Source: Bacillota bacterium (GTDB lineage: Bacteria > Bacillota_A > Clostridia > DSM-8532). From it: a stretch of 13,358 bases of DNA. The translations under genes and the position numbers were made by a program. This document shows positions 5,714 to 13,358 of this stretch, piece after piece. The number at the start of each line of letters is the position of its first letter. Position 1 is the first letter of the stretch. The notes beneath the pieces were generated by a model. The model made no database searches. It was not told the DNA's origin and saw only the letters and a program-made list of their open reading frames with translations. The DNA is taken from assembly GCA_023424865.1 (NCBI GenBank), contig JAFADM010000443.1:1-13358 (forward strand). The letters run 5' to 3'.

Positions 5714-6609
5714 TGAAAACCTTTTTCTATAATTTGGGCTACTTCCTTTTGGAAACCTGGAGAATTATTCGTTTCAATACTTTGTCAAATATCTTTTCGG
5801 TACTTGGCACGGGTTTAATACTCTTTCTGCTTGGTATGGCCATAGCAGGCCAATCTATTGGAAATACCCTTATTTCAGCCATACAGAAGGAGGCTCAAAT
5901 CAGTGCCTATTTTTCGGAAGGCACGGATGAAAAGGCTGCCATGAACCTGACTGAGAGGGTAAAAGGGTTACAAGGTATACTGGAGGCCAGCTACATAGAT
6001 AAGGAAGCCGCTTATGATCACAGCAGGGAGATGCTCGGGAAGGAAGCGGATATCTTAGGTCTGTTTGATGAGAACCCCTTTGAAGCTTATATGGACATAC
6101 GGATTAATCTTGAGGATATGGACGGAGTATTAGACAATGTGTCTGGATTAAACGGGATTGAGTACGTCAGGGATAATCGAGATATACTCAAAAAGATAAA
6201 GGGAATCGTGGACGGCTTAAGTCTTCTTGGCTTACTGACAGGCACAGCAGTAGGCATCACCACGGTGATTACCATTTCCCACATGATTAGACAGGGCATT
6301 TATAACAACAGGGAGCAAATTAATACACTGAAGCTGCTTGGCGCACCCAACATCTTCATTGGCTTTCCCTTCATACTTGCAGGAACCTTTTTGACATTTT
6401 TGGGTGGTATTATGGCCGTTGTTATGCTGCTATTGCTTATGAACCTGGGATATAACGGGTTGAGTGATTCGATTCTTTTCCTGCCTTTACCGCCGGTGGG
6501 GGAGATAAGAGAAATGACAGCAAGGTTTATCTTTATAATCAGCGCAGGACTGGGGCTGGCAGGAAGCCTTTTTGGACTTACCTCCATAAAACAGCATAAG
6601 GTCGGGTGA
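5713..6609 (+). CDS. ftsX: FtsX, cell-division ABC permease
   Basis: A 298-residue membrane protein with the four-helix layout of FtsX. A first transmembrane segment lies at about 26-46, a large extracellular loop at about 48-165, then segments near 168-190, 214-244 and 270-290. FFYNLGYFLLETWRIIRFN at the N-terminus and NPFEAYMDI (121-129) in the loop match FtsX features; the loop is where the family contacts its hydrolase or coiled-coil partner. NREQINTLKLLGAP (199-212) is the cytoplasmic coupling region of this permease type. It is translationally coupled to ftsE by a one-base overlap. The product should pass the FtsE ATPase state to the exported coiled-coil protein encoded upstream. No clear intrinsic terminator is seen in the 226 bp after it. 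Confidence 0.93.
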   Translation: MKTFFYNLGYFLLETWRIIRFNTLSNIFSVLGTGLILFLLGMAIAGQSIGNTLISAIQKEAQISAYFSEGTDEKAAMNLTERVKGLQGILEASYIDKEAAYDHSREMLGKEADILGLFDENPFEAYMDIRINLEDMDGVLDNVSGLNGIEYVRDNRDILKKIKGIVDGLSLLGLLTGTAVGITTVITISHMIRQGIYNNREQINTLKLLGAPNIFIGFPFILAGTFLTFLGGIMAVVMLLLLMNLGYNGLSDSILFLPLPPVGEIREMTARFIFIISAGLGLAGSLFGLTSIKQHKVG

Positions 6610-6835
6610 GTGTGATAGAGTGTGGACTGTGTCCCGGCACACTGTTCGTAATTAAGGGTTCAAAATGGCGATAATTTAATTTGATATATACCATTTACTG
6701 CTTTGTCTATTTCAAATTTGGTACTATCGTAAGAGATAGGACCAATAGATTGAAACTAAGGGCTATATATACCTCTAATATCTTGAAGGTATAAGAGCGG
6801 TAAAATTAATGCCATAATCAATGCGTTTTCGTTTG

Positions 6836-7534
6836 CTAGTTACTATGACCGTATCCTCTGATCCTGTCCTTATCTGAAGGAATGCCATGGAGTACCTCCT
6901 TCCATTCTCCATTCTGGAATCTCTCATAGCGTATGAACGAGCATGGAATCCCCTTAGCGGTTAGCAGGTCGGCACTGTCCATAAGTTGAAAATGCAGGTG
7001 AGGTGCCGTAGAGTTGCCCGAGTGGCCAACCCGACCCAAACATTGCCCGGTCTTTACATCCTGCCCTTCCGTTACGCAAAGAGAACCGTTTTGAAAATGT
7101 GCAAACATAGCATATGCATTTTCCGTTTGCATGATGATATAATTCCCGATAGCCCGATGCAGATCATGCTTTTCGGGATCGAAAAAAAGAGCGTTTTTTA
7201 ATACGACAAACAAATCAATAAGTAAATGAACCCTCTGCCTCTCCTTGAGGCCGTCTTTTGCAATAATGATTTTGCCGCTGCAGGGGGCATATACATTCTG
7301 CCCCCATCCATACCAATGAGGAAGAGGCTTTCCCAGGAGATAATAGCGCCAGCTATCCCCTTTGAAAGGAAGTTCTTTCTTACCTGACCGGATGACTCTC
7401 ATAAAATCATAGGCATAGCGTTGTCCTAACATATCAAAACCGTGACTGGGAATTTTTGTACCCGGTGTATGGGGCGCAAACCATTCGCCCTCCAAAGGGA
7501 ATTCCACCGCTATGGCATCTGCCAGTTCATCCAT
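6836..7534 (-). CDS. M23 (LytM-type) metallopeptidase-like protein without a signal peptide
   Basis: A 232-residue protein with the M23 zinc-peptidase fold. Counting from the ATG at 7534, H31 with D34 or D43 (SHGFD...YAYDF) gives the first zinc ligands, H146 (MFAHFQNG) the catalytic-type histidine, and H179-x-H181 (APHLHF) the final motif. GQNVYAPCSGKI and VGHSGNSTAPHLHF are characteristic. M23 enzymes cut peptide bridges in peptidoglycan. I chose 7534 because AGGAGG lies 6 nt upstream; the frame stays open to an ATG at 7561, but that lacks such a site. Neither start gives a signal peptide or membrane helix, which is odd for a wall enzyme. The gene is convergent with ftsX and divergent from the MerR gene, so a role with FtsEX is possible but not shown. 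Confidence 0.85.
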   Translation of the reverse strand: MDELADAIAVEFPLEGEWFAPHTPGTKIPSHGFDMLGQRYAYDFMRVIRSGKKELPFKGDSWRYYLLGKPLPHWYGWGQNVYAPCSGKIIIAKDGLKERQRVHLLIDLFVVLKNALFFDPEKHDLHRAIGNYIIMQTENAYAMFAHFQNGSLCVTEGQDVKTGQCLGRVGHSGNSTAPHLHFQLMDSADLLTAKGIPCSFIRYERFQNGEWKEVLHGIPSDKDRIRGYGHSN

Positions 7535-7622
7535 AGAAATCCTCCTATCCTGAAATAACAATAGACTAATGGTTAAATAAACCTTTTAATAAACACTACC
7601 ATCTGGTTTTACTTTTTTTAGA

Positions 7623-7654
7623 TTTACTTTATACTTCGAAGTGTAAAGTATACC
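7623..7654 (+). promoter_or_regulatory. MerR-type promoter and operator of the regulator gene
   Basis: A 26-bp near-perfect palindrome (7625-7650, centred on TTCGAA, arms ACTTTATACTTC and GAAGTGTAAAGT, with a single mismatched pair) lies between TTTACT (7623-7628) and TATACC (7649-7654). The 20-bp spacing (19 with the -35 shifted one base) and the dyad inside the spacer are the classic layout of MerR-family targets. This strongly suggests that the gene just downstream controls itself, and possibly the divergent peptidase gene. Confidence 0.8.
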
Positions 7655-7673
7655 CTAAGGGGAGTGTCAAGTC

Positions 7674-8468
7674 ATGCTGAAAGAATTTTATACAATCGGA
7701 GAAGTATCCGAAATTATGGATATGACTGTAAAGGCATTGAGATTTTATGATCGCATCGGTCTTCTTAAACCCCATCATGTTGATGAATCTAATCATTACA
7801 GATATTATCATATCGATCAGTTCATTTATCTGGATATTATCAAAATGGTCAGGAACCTGGATATAAGTCCGAATGCTTTAATTCCGTATTTTAAAAACAA
7901 AGATACTGAAGGATTAATCCTCTTATTAAATCACCAAAAGGAATTAGCCAGAAAGAAAATAAAGATGATGGAAAGTATTGCTAAGGGTATAGAACAGATT
8001 AATCATACACTATGCAATGCCAAAAGAGCCGGAACAGATAATGAAATTTATTCAAGGCTTATCCCGGACAGACATGTAATGACAGTGCCGTATGATAAAG
8101 AGAAAGCTGAGAAAGAATATTTCCTTGATTATTACAGGCTTAATATCACAGTAAGCAGAAATAGATTTATTAATACCTATGAACCGGGTCTTCTCTTTTT
8201 AAAAGACGATAAGGAGGATTTTTATCCGGCGTATCTCTTTACAACAATTTCTGAGCCAGCGGATAATAGAGATTACTATTTGATTTCCAGTGGGAATTAT
8301 CTCTGCGTAAGGTATTCCTGGGATAACGTTGAACAACAGCAGATAAAGCTGCAGCAGCATATTATTAAACATGGCCTTACCCCTTTAGAAGTTGTACAGG
8401 TTGAACTGCTGACGGATCTATTTCCCGACTATCACGCAGAGATATTTGAACTCCAGGTAAAAGTCTAA
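7674..8468 (+). CDS. MerR-family transcriptional regulator with a C-terminal effector-binding domain
   Basis: A 264-residue regulator. The winged helix-turn-helix is at the N-terminus: FYTIGEVSEIMDMTVKALRFYDRIGLLKP (5-33), with the RFYDRIGLL signature and the second helix pair up to about 70. A linker helix rich in charged residues (about 75-118) should form the antiparallel dimer coiled coil. The remaining 145 residues resemble the length and layout of the GyrI-like ligand-binding domain of BmrR/BltR/Mta-type activators, which sense hydrophobic or cationic compounds. No cysteine cluster for metals is visible in the linker. AAGGGGAG precedes the ATG. The palindrome in its own promoter implies autoregulation. 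The ligand and other targets are unknown. Confidence 0.92.
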   Translation: MLKEFYTIGEVSEIMDMTVKALRFYDRIGLLKPHHVDESNHYRYYHIDQFIYLDIIKMVRNLDISPNALIPYFKNKDTEGLILLLNHQKELARKKIKMMESIAKGIEQINHTLCNAKRAGTDNEIYSRLIPDRHVMTVPYDKEKAEKEYFLDYYRLNITVSRNRFINTYEPGLLFLKDDKEDFYPAYLFTTISEPADNRDYYLISSGNYLCVRYSWDNVEQQQIKLQQHIIKHGLTPLEVVQVELLTDLFPDYHAEIFELQVKV

Positions 8469-8605
8469 AACAGTTTTTTAAGAACGTAACCCCCGATCCG
8501 TTTGAATTAGCGGATAACTGCAGGGTTGAATACATTTGTAACCATCTCCAGAGTTTTTAGTCATGATGTCCGCGGACTGTCAGAACCTTTCCGAACTATT
8601 TGCAT

Positions 8606-9466
8606 TTAGGTCATAACTTTTTTGTACTGCCCGGGGGGAATACCCACAATTTTTGTAAAGCTTCGAATGTAGTTGGCGTAATCGGAAAAGCCAGACAGAT
8701 AACAGGCATCCGAGACGTTTTTTCCCTCGAGTAGTAAATTTTTAGAATGGGCTATTCTCTCACCTAAAATATAGGTTCGTAACGTTAAACCCGTATACTT
8801 CTTAAATTCACGGCTTATGAGAGTACTGCTGAGACAGAACTGTTTAGACAGTTTTTCAAGGTATATAGGTTCTTCTATGTGCTCTTTTATAAATAGCATA
8901 GTATCGCGGATTAGCTCAGACATAACATTTGGAGCAGTATAAGCTGTCCCCTTATAGGCTAAATTGATCATTACCAGCAACTGGGTCAGATGAGCATTAA
9001 TTAGTACATCGCTTCCATATTCCTGACTTTGGAAATAATGCTCCACATAATGTATAAGCTTAACAAACTGATTTATTTGGTCACTTGTAAGGCGTATTAT
9101 TTTCCTTTCCCCTTGGGAATTGGCTTTGAAACACTCCATAAGATTTGTATTATCAGTTGAAAGATTTTCAATTACATTTTTATTAATATTGATAAAGGCA
9201 CGTTCGTATACCTGGTTGTCAAGACTGACAACCCGGTGAAGCTCATTAGGGTTAATTATCAATATGTCTCCATGTGCCAGATGATAGCAAGCATGTTCTA
9301 CATAGTTACTCGTATAGCCCTTCATAAAAAGGAAAATTTCATAGGCATCATGACGATGATAAGGCATTTTGGGCTCTTCCCAATTCTCTTTTGTACATTT
9401 GTGATAGCAGTAGATACCACCTGATATTGGAAAATACTGAGTGTTGGGTAAATTGCCTATATTCAT
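8606..9466 (-). CDS. AraC-family regulator of the adjacent ABC importer
   Basis: A 286-residue regulator. The N-terminal half is a cupin-like sugar-sensing domain (YHRHDAYEIFLFMKG, 36-50; LAHGDILIINPNELHRV, 63-79). The C-terminal 100 residues hold the double helix-turn-helix: YLEKLSKQFCLSSTLISREFKKYTG (202-226) and VSDACYLSGFSDYANYIRSFTKIVGIPP (251-278), both close to the AraC consensus. GGGGGAG lies 4 nt before the ATG. It is divergent from the permease operon across 181 bp, the standard arrangement for a local activator that responds to the transported sugar or its breakdown product. The inducer is unknown. Confidence 0.93.
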   Translation of the reverse strand: MNIGNLPNTQYFPISGGIYCYHKCTKENWEEPKMPYHRHDAYEIFLFMKGYTSNYVEHACYHLAHGDILIINPNELHRVVSLDNQVYERAFININKNVIENLSTDNTNLMECFKANSQGERKIIRLTSDQINQFVKLIHYVEHYFQSQEYGSDVLINAHLTQLLVMINLAYKGTAYTAPNVMSELIRDTMLFIKEHIEEPIYLEKLSKQFCLSSTLISREFKKYTGLTLRTYILGERIAHSKNLLLEGKNVSDACYLSGFSDYANYIRSFTKIVGIPPGQYKKVMT

Positions 9467-9517
9467 TTTCTCCCCCTTTAGTCGTTTCGCGCAATAAAAA
9501 AAGCTGATTATGCAATG

Positions 9518-9547
9518 AGTATATCATTAATGTATGATAGACTGCAA
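9518..9547 (-). promoter_or_regulatory. Promoter of the AraC-family regulator gene
   Basis: On the minus strand TATACT (9518-9523) carries an extended -10 TGA just upstream, and a weak -35 TTGCAG (9542-9547) lies 18 bp away. The leader would be about 45 nt. GCAATAAA occurs twice in the intergenic region (9491-9498 and 9544-9551) and could be part of a regulator site, but eight bases in A/T-rich DNA is weak evidence. Confidence 0.5.
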
Positions 9548-9579
9548 TAAACGTACAATATCTTCTTAAAAATCTGTAA

Positions 9580-9607
9580 TTAACTGTACAAATAGCACAT
9601 GTATAAT
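9580..9607 (+). promoter_or_regulatory. Promoter of the ABC importer operon
   Basis: TTAACT (9580-9585) and a perfect TATAAT (9602-9607) are separated by 16 bp. The start would be near 9614, about 35 nt before the first permease. The -35 box is weak (4 of 6), which fits dependence on the divergently encoded activator. Confidence 0.6.
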
Positions 9608-9647
9608 TGCACATCTGAAATGTTGTTTTTTTAAGGGAGTGTAAAAT

Positions 9648-10619
9648 ATGACTGATACTAGCTTAGCGAAAACACAGCGTGTCGACGTCAAATACCGTGG
9701 AAAACTAAAACAGATCCGCAAAGACTATCTGCTTTATGTTATGTTAGCGATGCCAATGCTTCTGTTTGTTATTTTCAGGTATATTCCGATGACCAACATT
9801 GTCATCGCTTTTAAGGATTTAAACATGTTTAAGGGGGTATGGGAAAGCCCTTGGGCAACAACCGGTGGCGAACTGGATGTATTCAAGTATTTCAAGCAGG
9901 CCTTTAGTTCGCCGGAGTTTGTTCGCGTTCTTCGAAATACCATTATGCTTAATTTCCTTGATCTTGCTTGCGGCTTTTTTATTCCTGTTATTCTGGCAAT
10001 TATTCTTAACGAGCTTGCGTTTCCCAAGTTTAAGCGTATAACTCAAACCATACTATACATGCCCCACTTTCTTTCCTGGATAATTATAGCCGGTATGGCA
10101 GTGCAAATCTTTGCGCCTGAAAGCGGCATTATTAATCTTTTGCTTCGGAAAATGGGTATGGGTACAATACCCTTCCTCAACGATGCTGTTATGTGGGTCG
10201 TGACCTATATCCTTCTAGGAATATGGCAAAGCGCCGGCTATGGAACAATCGTTTATCTGGCTGCTATTACCGGTATCAATCCGGAGCTCTATGAAGCTGC
10301 GGAAGTGGACGGTGCAGGCCGTATAAGAAAAATTTGGAGTATTACTCTTCCGGGTATCCGGCCAACCATCATCGTCATGCTTATACTCAACTTGGGACGA
10401 ATTCTTCAGATTAGCTTTGATAGGCCCTATGCGTTGGCAAATAAACTGGTGCGACCTCTTGCGGATGTTATCAGTACTTATGTCTACCGTGTGGGTATTG
10501 AAGCTCAGCAATTTTCTCTGACAACGGCAGTGGGATTGTTTCAATCCGTTATATGTGTCATTTTCCTGGTTGGGGCTAATATCATTACCGAGCGTTTAGG
10601 AGAACGGGGGATTTGGTGA
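9648..10619 (+). CDS. Carbohydrate ABC transporter permease, LplB/YteP type
   Basis: A 323-residue inner-membrane permease of the CUT1 class. The N-terminal DYLLYVMLAMPMLLFVIFRYIPMTNIVIAFKDLN stretch (26-59) is typical of LplB-type proteins. Further hydrophobic segments lie at about 98-120, 137-157, 181-207, 240-254 and 292-315, giving about six helices. The EAA loop that docks the ATPase is E216-AAEVDGAGRIRKIWSITLPGI (to about 237). AAGGGAG precedes the ATG. It is the first gene of the importer operon, followed by the second permease and the binding protein. No ATPase gene is nearby, so a shared MsmX-like ATPase encoded elsewhere is expected. The substrate is probably an oligosaccharide; family context suggests plant polysaccharide fragments, without proof. 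Confidence 0.93.
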   Translation: MTDTSLAKTQRVDVKYRGKLKQIRKDYLLYVMLAMPMLLFVIFRYIPMTNIVIAFKDLNMFKGVWESPWATTGGELDVFKYFKQAFSSPEFVRVLRNTIMLNFLDLACGFFIPVILAIILNELAFPKFKRITQTILYMPHFLSWIIIAGMAVQIFAPESGIINLLLRKMGMGTIPFLNDAVMWVVTYILLGIWQSAGYGTIVYLAAITGINPELYEAAEVDGAGRIRKIWSITLPGIRPTIIVMLILNLGRILQISFDRPYALANKLVRPLADVISTYVYRVGIEAQQFSLTTAVGLFQSVICVIFLVGANIITERLGERGIW

Positions 10620-10680
10620 TGATTTATAACGGTAATAACTACCCAATATTTATTTATCTGCGAAAAGGAGTAATAGCGCG

Positions 10681-11595
10681 ATGACGGATATGCTCAATAA
10701 AAAAACATCGATCAATACAAAAAGTGGCGTGGTAAAATCCAAAACAAATAAATTTTTTGATTTAGTGGTAGTCTTTATATGCCTCCTTGCTATTGCAGTT
10801 TGTCTATTGCCTATGCTGAACGTATTGGCTATATCACTCAGTTCTCAGAGAGCAGTAACAAACCGGTTAGTTTATTTTTTGCCGGTGGATTTTGACTTAG
10901 AACCCTATAGAAGCGTATTTCGCGACAGTGCCATGCGGCGCGCTTTGGGTATGACAACGCTCCTGACAGTTGTCAGTACCGTCTTTTCCATGATAATGAC
11001 CATATTATGCGCCTATCCTTTATCACAAAAGAAATTTGTCGGACGTGTTCTATTCAGTACCTTGGTTATTTTGACCATGTATTTTAGCGCTGGTATTATA
11101 CCGGATTACCTCAATATCAAGCGTCTTAATTTGTTGGATACGTTTTGGGTTTTGGTTTTGCCCGGCGGTATTTCCGTGTTTAACATGATTATATTGAAAT
11201 CCTTTTTTCAAAACCTCCCGGATAGTTTGAAAGAATCGGCAGAGCTTGATGGTGCCAGTCATTGGACGGTACTAACCAGAATATATCTGCCCCTGTCCAC
11301 GCCGGCGCTTGCAACCATAGCCCTCTTTTATGCGGTTGGCCGGTGGAATGGCTTTCAAGATGTACGCTTTTATATATCCAGCCCCAATCTGTACACGATA
11401 CAGTTTCGGCTTTATCAAATTATACAAAGCAAGACTACCATGGAGGCAAGTCTTGAAGGGGTTCCCATACAGGTGGCTACGGAAAGCTTGCGGGCGGCCA
11501 GTATTATGTTCGCGACTGTGCCCATCTTACTTGTTTATCCATGGCTGCAAAGGTATTTTGTAGCCGGCGTAACCTTAGGTGCTGTAAAGGGATGA
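10681..11595 (+). CDS. Carbohydrate ABC transporter permease, LplC/YtcP type
   Basis: A 304-residue partner permease that forms the membrane channel with the protein encoded just upstream. Hydrophobic segments lie near 28-50, 90-112, 122-139, 152-172, 207-222 and 270-290. The EAA loop is ESAELDGASHWTVLTRIYLPL (185-205). Typical YtcP/YesQ features are the ISLSSQRAVT stretch after the first helix and the AVGRWNGFQD motif (218-227). AAGGAG lies 10 nt upstream of the ATG. It is separated from the first permease by 61 bp and from the binding protein by 92 bp, all on one strand. Confidence 0.93.
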   Translation: MTDMLNKKTSINTKSGVVKSKTNKFFDLVVVFICLLAIAVCLLPMLNVLAISLSSQRAVTNRLVYFLPVDFDLEPYRSVFRDSAMRRALGMTTLLTVVSTVFSMIMTILCAYPLSQKKFVGRVLFSTLVILTMYFSAGIIPDYLNIKRLNLLDTFWVLVLPGGISVFNMIILKSFFQNLPDSLKESAELDGASHWTVLTRIYLPLSTPALATIALFYAVGRWNGFQDVRFYISSPNLYTIQFRLYQIIQSKTTMEASLEGVPIQVATESLRAASIMFATVPILLVYPWLQRYFVAGVTLGAVKG

Positions 11596-11627
11596 TTATA
11601 TAAAATGTCTTGCATAAAGGGATTTTC

Positions 11628-11641
11628 CTGCCTGAAGGCAG
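11628..11641 (+). other. Small intercistronic hairpin before the binding-protein gene
   Basis: CTGCC (11628-11632) and GGCAG (11637-11641) form a tight GC-rich stem with a TGAA loop, about 45 nt before the binding-protein start. No T tract follows, so it is not a terminator. Such hairpins in importer operons can shield the downstream mRNA from decay and raise binding-protein output; that role is inferred. Confidence 0.4.
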
Positions 11642-11687
11642 AACAAGGAAGATCATAAATCTATAAACTTAAGGAGGAGTTCTATTC

Positions 11688-13277
11688 ATGCGAAGAGTAA
11701 AATTTTTGTCTATGGTTGCGGCCTTGAGCCTTACAGTCAGTATGTTCGCTGCCTGCTCCCAAGAAACACCGCCTGCCAACAACAGTGCATCACCCAGTTC
11801 TTCTGCTTCTCCCACTGCAACCGAACAGCCGCGTACCACGTTGCGCGTTGAAGTGTTTGACCGCGCCAATGAAAATGGAACAGATCCAACCAACAATTAT
11901 TGGACCGATTGGATCAAGGAGCAGGTGCTTAAGGAATTCAATATGGAGGTTACCTTTGAAAGCGTTCCGCGCTCGGAGGAGGTTGCACGATTAAATGTCA
12001 TCATGGCTGGAGGGACCCCGCCGGATGTGGTATTTACCTATGACGGCGCTGTAGCCTACAATTATTATAAGCAAGGAGGCCTTGCGGATTTAACCGATGC
12101 CATCTCTAAGTATGGCAGTACCCTTACCGGTTATCTGGGAGATGAAATTCTGGAATATGGCAAGTATGAAGGAAAACAGTATCTAATACCCGCAAAACGT
12201 ATTTCACTGGCCTATTTCAATACGTTTATCCGTAAAGACTGGCTGGAGGCTCTCGGCTTACCCATGCCCCAAAATATGGATGAGTATTATAATACACTGG
12301 TTGCCTTTAAGGAAAAAAATCCGGGCAAGACAGAGAGAGTAATTCCTTTTGGCTGGTATACGCAGCAGAATATTGTTGACTCGTTTACCGAGTACTCCAA
12401 CATGACTGAGGAAGAACAATTTGTATACGGTTTTGGCTCTAATATTATGTATAAGGGCTATAAAGAAGGCATACGCTTTTTGAATAAAATGTACAACGCC
12501 GGCTTGATGGACACCGATTTCCCATTATACACCGGTTCTGAGAACGATGATCTTGTTATGCGCGGCTTGGTAGGTTCATGGGGTTCCAATTATGACAGTC
12601 CCATCCGTACAAGTCCTGGGGTATATAACCAATTGAAGGGAAATGTTTCGGGTGCTGAAATTGCCGTTCTGGACTGCTTTGTTAATACCGCAGACGGAAC
12701 TCATATGCGTCAGAAATACCAGCCCTATGGTGTCTACAATTTTGTACCCGAATCATCTAAAAATGTAGAGGGGGCAGTAAAATACCTTGATTGGCTGTGC
12801 CGTGATGACGTTCGTATTTACATCGCCTCAGGCGAGGAAGGCGTCAACCATAACAAGGACGCAGACGGTATTCCTGTTATGATTAACCTCCAGAATGACA
12901 ACCGTATGATGAATTCCTACACGAACCTTGACTATGCCTTGGTTGTAAACGGTATCGATCTGGGCATCCAGGAGAAAAACCTGTTGGCTCTTTCGAAGAG
13001 CTATGAGGAGCAATATACGGATTGGTTTATGGATGCCTACAATACAGCCATGCATGATGCTATCGTATTTATTCCCTACGCTGTTCCTCCTATAAATGCT
13101 GAAGCGCAGTATATTACGACGCTTAATGAGAAGAAGGATGAAATTGTTATTGCTGCCGTTACCGCGTCTGACAAGGACTTTGATTCCGTGTGGGAAGCCG
13201 GTATTGCTGAATGGCTTTCCATAGGCGGTCAGGCCTGCATTGACGAGCGCCAAGCTTATTGGGATTCTGCCCACTGA
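11688..13277 (+). CDS. Extracellular solute-binding lipoprotein of the sugar importer
   Basis: A 529-residue substrate-binding protein. The signal is a lipoprotein type: a basic start (MRRVKF), a hydrophobic core and the lipobox FAAC with lipidated C23, followed by a Ser/Thr/Pro/Asn-rich linker to about residue 47. The mature part has the family-1 binding-protein pattern: TLRVEVFDR, then VARLNVIMAGGTPPDVVFTYDG (about 100-121) and GGLADLTDAISKYG (130-143), as in LplA/YtcQ-type proteins of about 500 residues. AAGGAGG lies about 10 nt before the ATG, stronger than for the permeases. It sits on the outer face of the membrane and delivers substrate to the two permeases. The bound sugar is not predictable from sequence. 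Confidence 0.94.
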   Translation: MRRVKFLSMVAALSLTVSMFAACSQETPPANNSASPSSSASPTATEQPRTTLRVEVFDRANENGTDPTNNYWTDWIKEQVLKEFNMEVTFESVPRSEEVARLNVIMAGGTPPDVVFTYDGAVAYNYYKQGGLADLTDAISKYGSTLTGYLGDEILEYGKYEGKQYLIPAKRISLAYFNTFIRKDWLEALGLPMPQNMDEYYNTLVAFKEKNPGKTERVIPFGWYTQQNIVDSFTEYSNMTEEEQFVYGFGSNIMYKGYKEGIRFLNKMYNAGLMDTDFPLYTGSENDDLVMRGLVGSWGSNYDSPIRTSPGVYNQLKGNVSGAEIAVLDCFVNTADGTHMRQKYQPYGVYNFVPESSKNVEGAVKYLDWLCRDDVRIYIASGEEGVNHNKDADGIPVMINLQNDNRMMNSYTNLDYALVVNGIDLGIQEKNLLALSKSYEEQYTDWFMDAYNTAMHDAIVFIPYAVPPINAEAQYITTLNEKKDEIVIAAVTASDKDFDSVWEAGIAEWLSIGGQACIDERQAYWDSAH

Positions 13278-13314
13278 TTTATACAAGCTTGCTATAAGCC
13301 CATATTTAGACAAA

Positions 13315-13355
13315 GGGCTGCAGAATATTGCAAATATGCATCTGCAGCTCCTTTT
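13315..13355 (+). terminator. Likely intrinsic terminator of the importer operon
   Basis: GCTGCAGA (13317-13324) pairs perfectly with TCTGCAGC (13341-13348) around a 16-nt loop, with one G-T and one G-C pair possible outside it. TTTT (13352-13355) follows almost at once. It lies about 40 nt after the binding-protein stop, so the operon probably has three genes. The T tract is short and the window ends three bases later. Confidence 0.6.
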
Positions 13356-13358
13356 AAC

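Noticed and set aside
6768..6793. TATACCT/AGGTATA inverted repeat between ftsX and the M23-like gene
   Set aside because: A 7-bp A/T-rich repeat with no T tract. It could pair weakly but does not look like a terminator or a known operator.
8568..8577. A 10-bp perfect palindrome GTCCGCGGAC between the MerR and AraC genes, and a nearby ATCCG/CGGAT repeat (8496-8515)
   Set aside because: Neither has a T tract or promoter context in either direction. Short palindromes like these occur by chance, so I did not call a terminator or operator.
12828..13313. A 161-codon minus-strand open frame over the end of the binding-protein gene
   Set aside because: Its sequence has no family character and overlaps a secure lipoprotein gene. 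Its length reflects codon bias on the other strand.

Overview
The window reads as chromosomal DNA of a low-to-mid-GC Firmicute, most likely a Clostridia-type anaerobe. The reasons are strong AGGAGG-type ribosome binding sites, sigma-A-like promoters, a Gram-positive lipoprotein signal, a CUT1-type sugar importer with no ATPase of its own, and an FtsEX module paired with an exported coiled-coil protein. I see no rRNA, tRNA, CRISPR array, transposase or phage gene.

Left part (1-3640): the window opens in the 5' end of a possible leftward gene, cut by the edge, that has a good promoter. A nitroreductase-family gene diverges from it; its 3' end lies inside a perfect 13-bp inverted repeat. Next comes a cold-shock protein gene with an about 120-nt leader, a hairpin at its start codon and a strong intrinsic terminator. 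On the minus strand an aldo/keto reductase and an NAD(P)-dependent epimerase/dehydratase form a two-gene operon. Its promoter has the long 19-bp spacer typical of MerR-family activation, and it is followed by an about 200-nt leader rich in inverted repeats.

Middle part (3800-7660): an exported coiled-coil protein, FtsE and FtsX form a plus-strand cluster. The coiled-coil protein resembles the N-terminal half of PcsB/CwlO/EnvC-type hydrolases or activators but carries no recognisable hydrolase domain. FtsE has a tryptophan in its ABC signature motif. A convergent M23-type peptidase gene without a signal peptide lies beyond ftsX. A MerR-family regulator, with a near-perfect palindrome inside its own promoter, is divergent from the peptidase.

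Right part (8600-13358): an AraC-family regulator is divergent from a three-gene ABC importer operon (two LplB/YtcP-type permeases, then a lipoprotein binding protein) for an oligosaccharide or similar carbohydrate. The operon appears to end in a hairpin at the window edge. The most interesting unit is the FtsEX cluster with its catalytically empty coiled-coil partner. The structured leader upstream of the aldo/keto reductase and the start-codon hairpin of the cold-shock gene come next.
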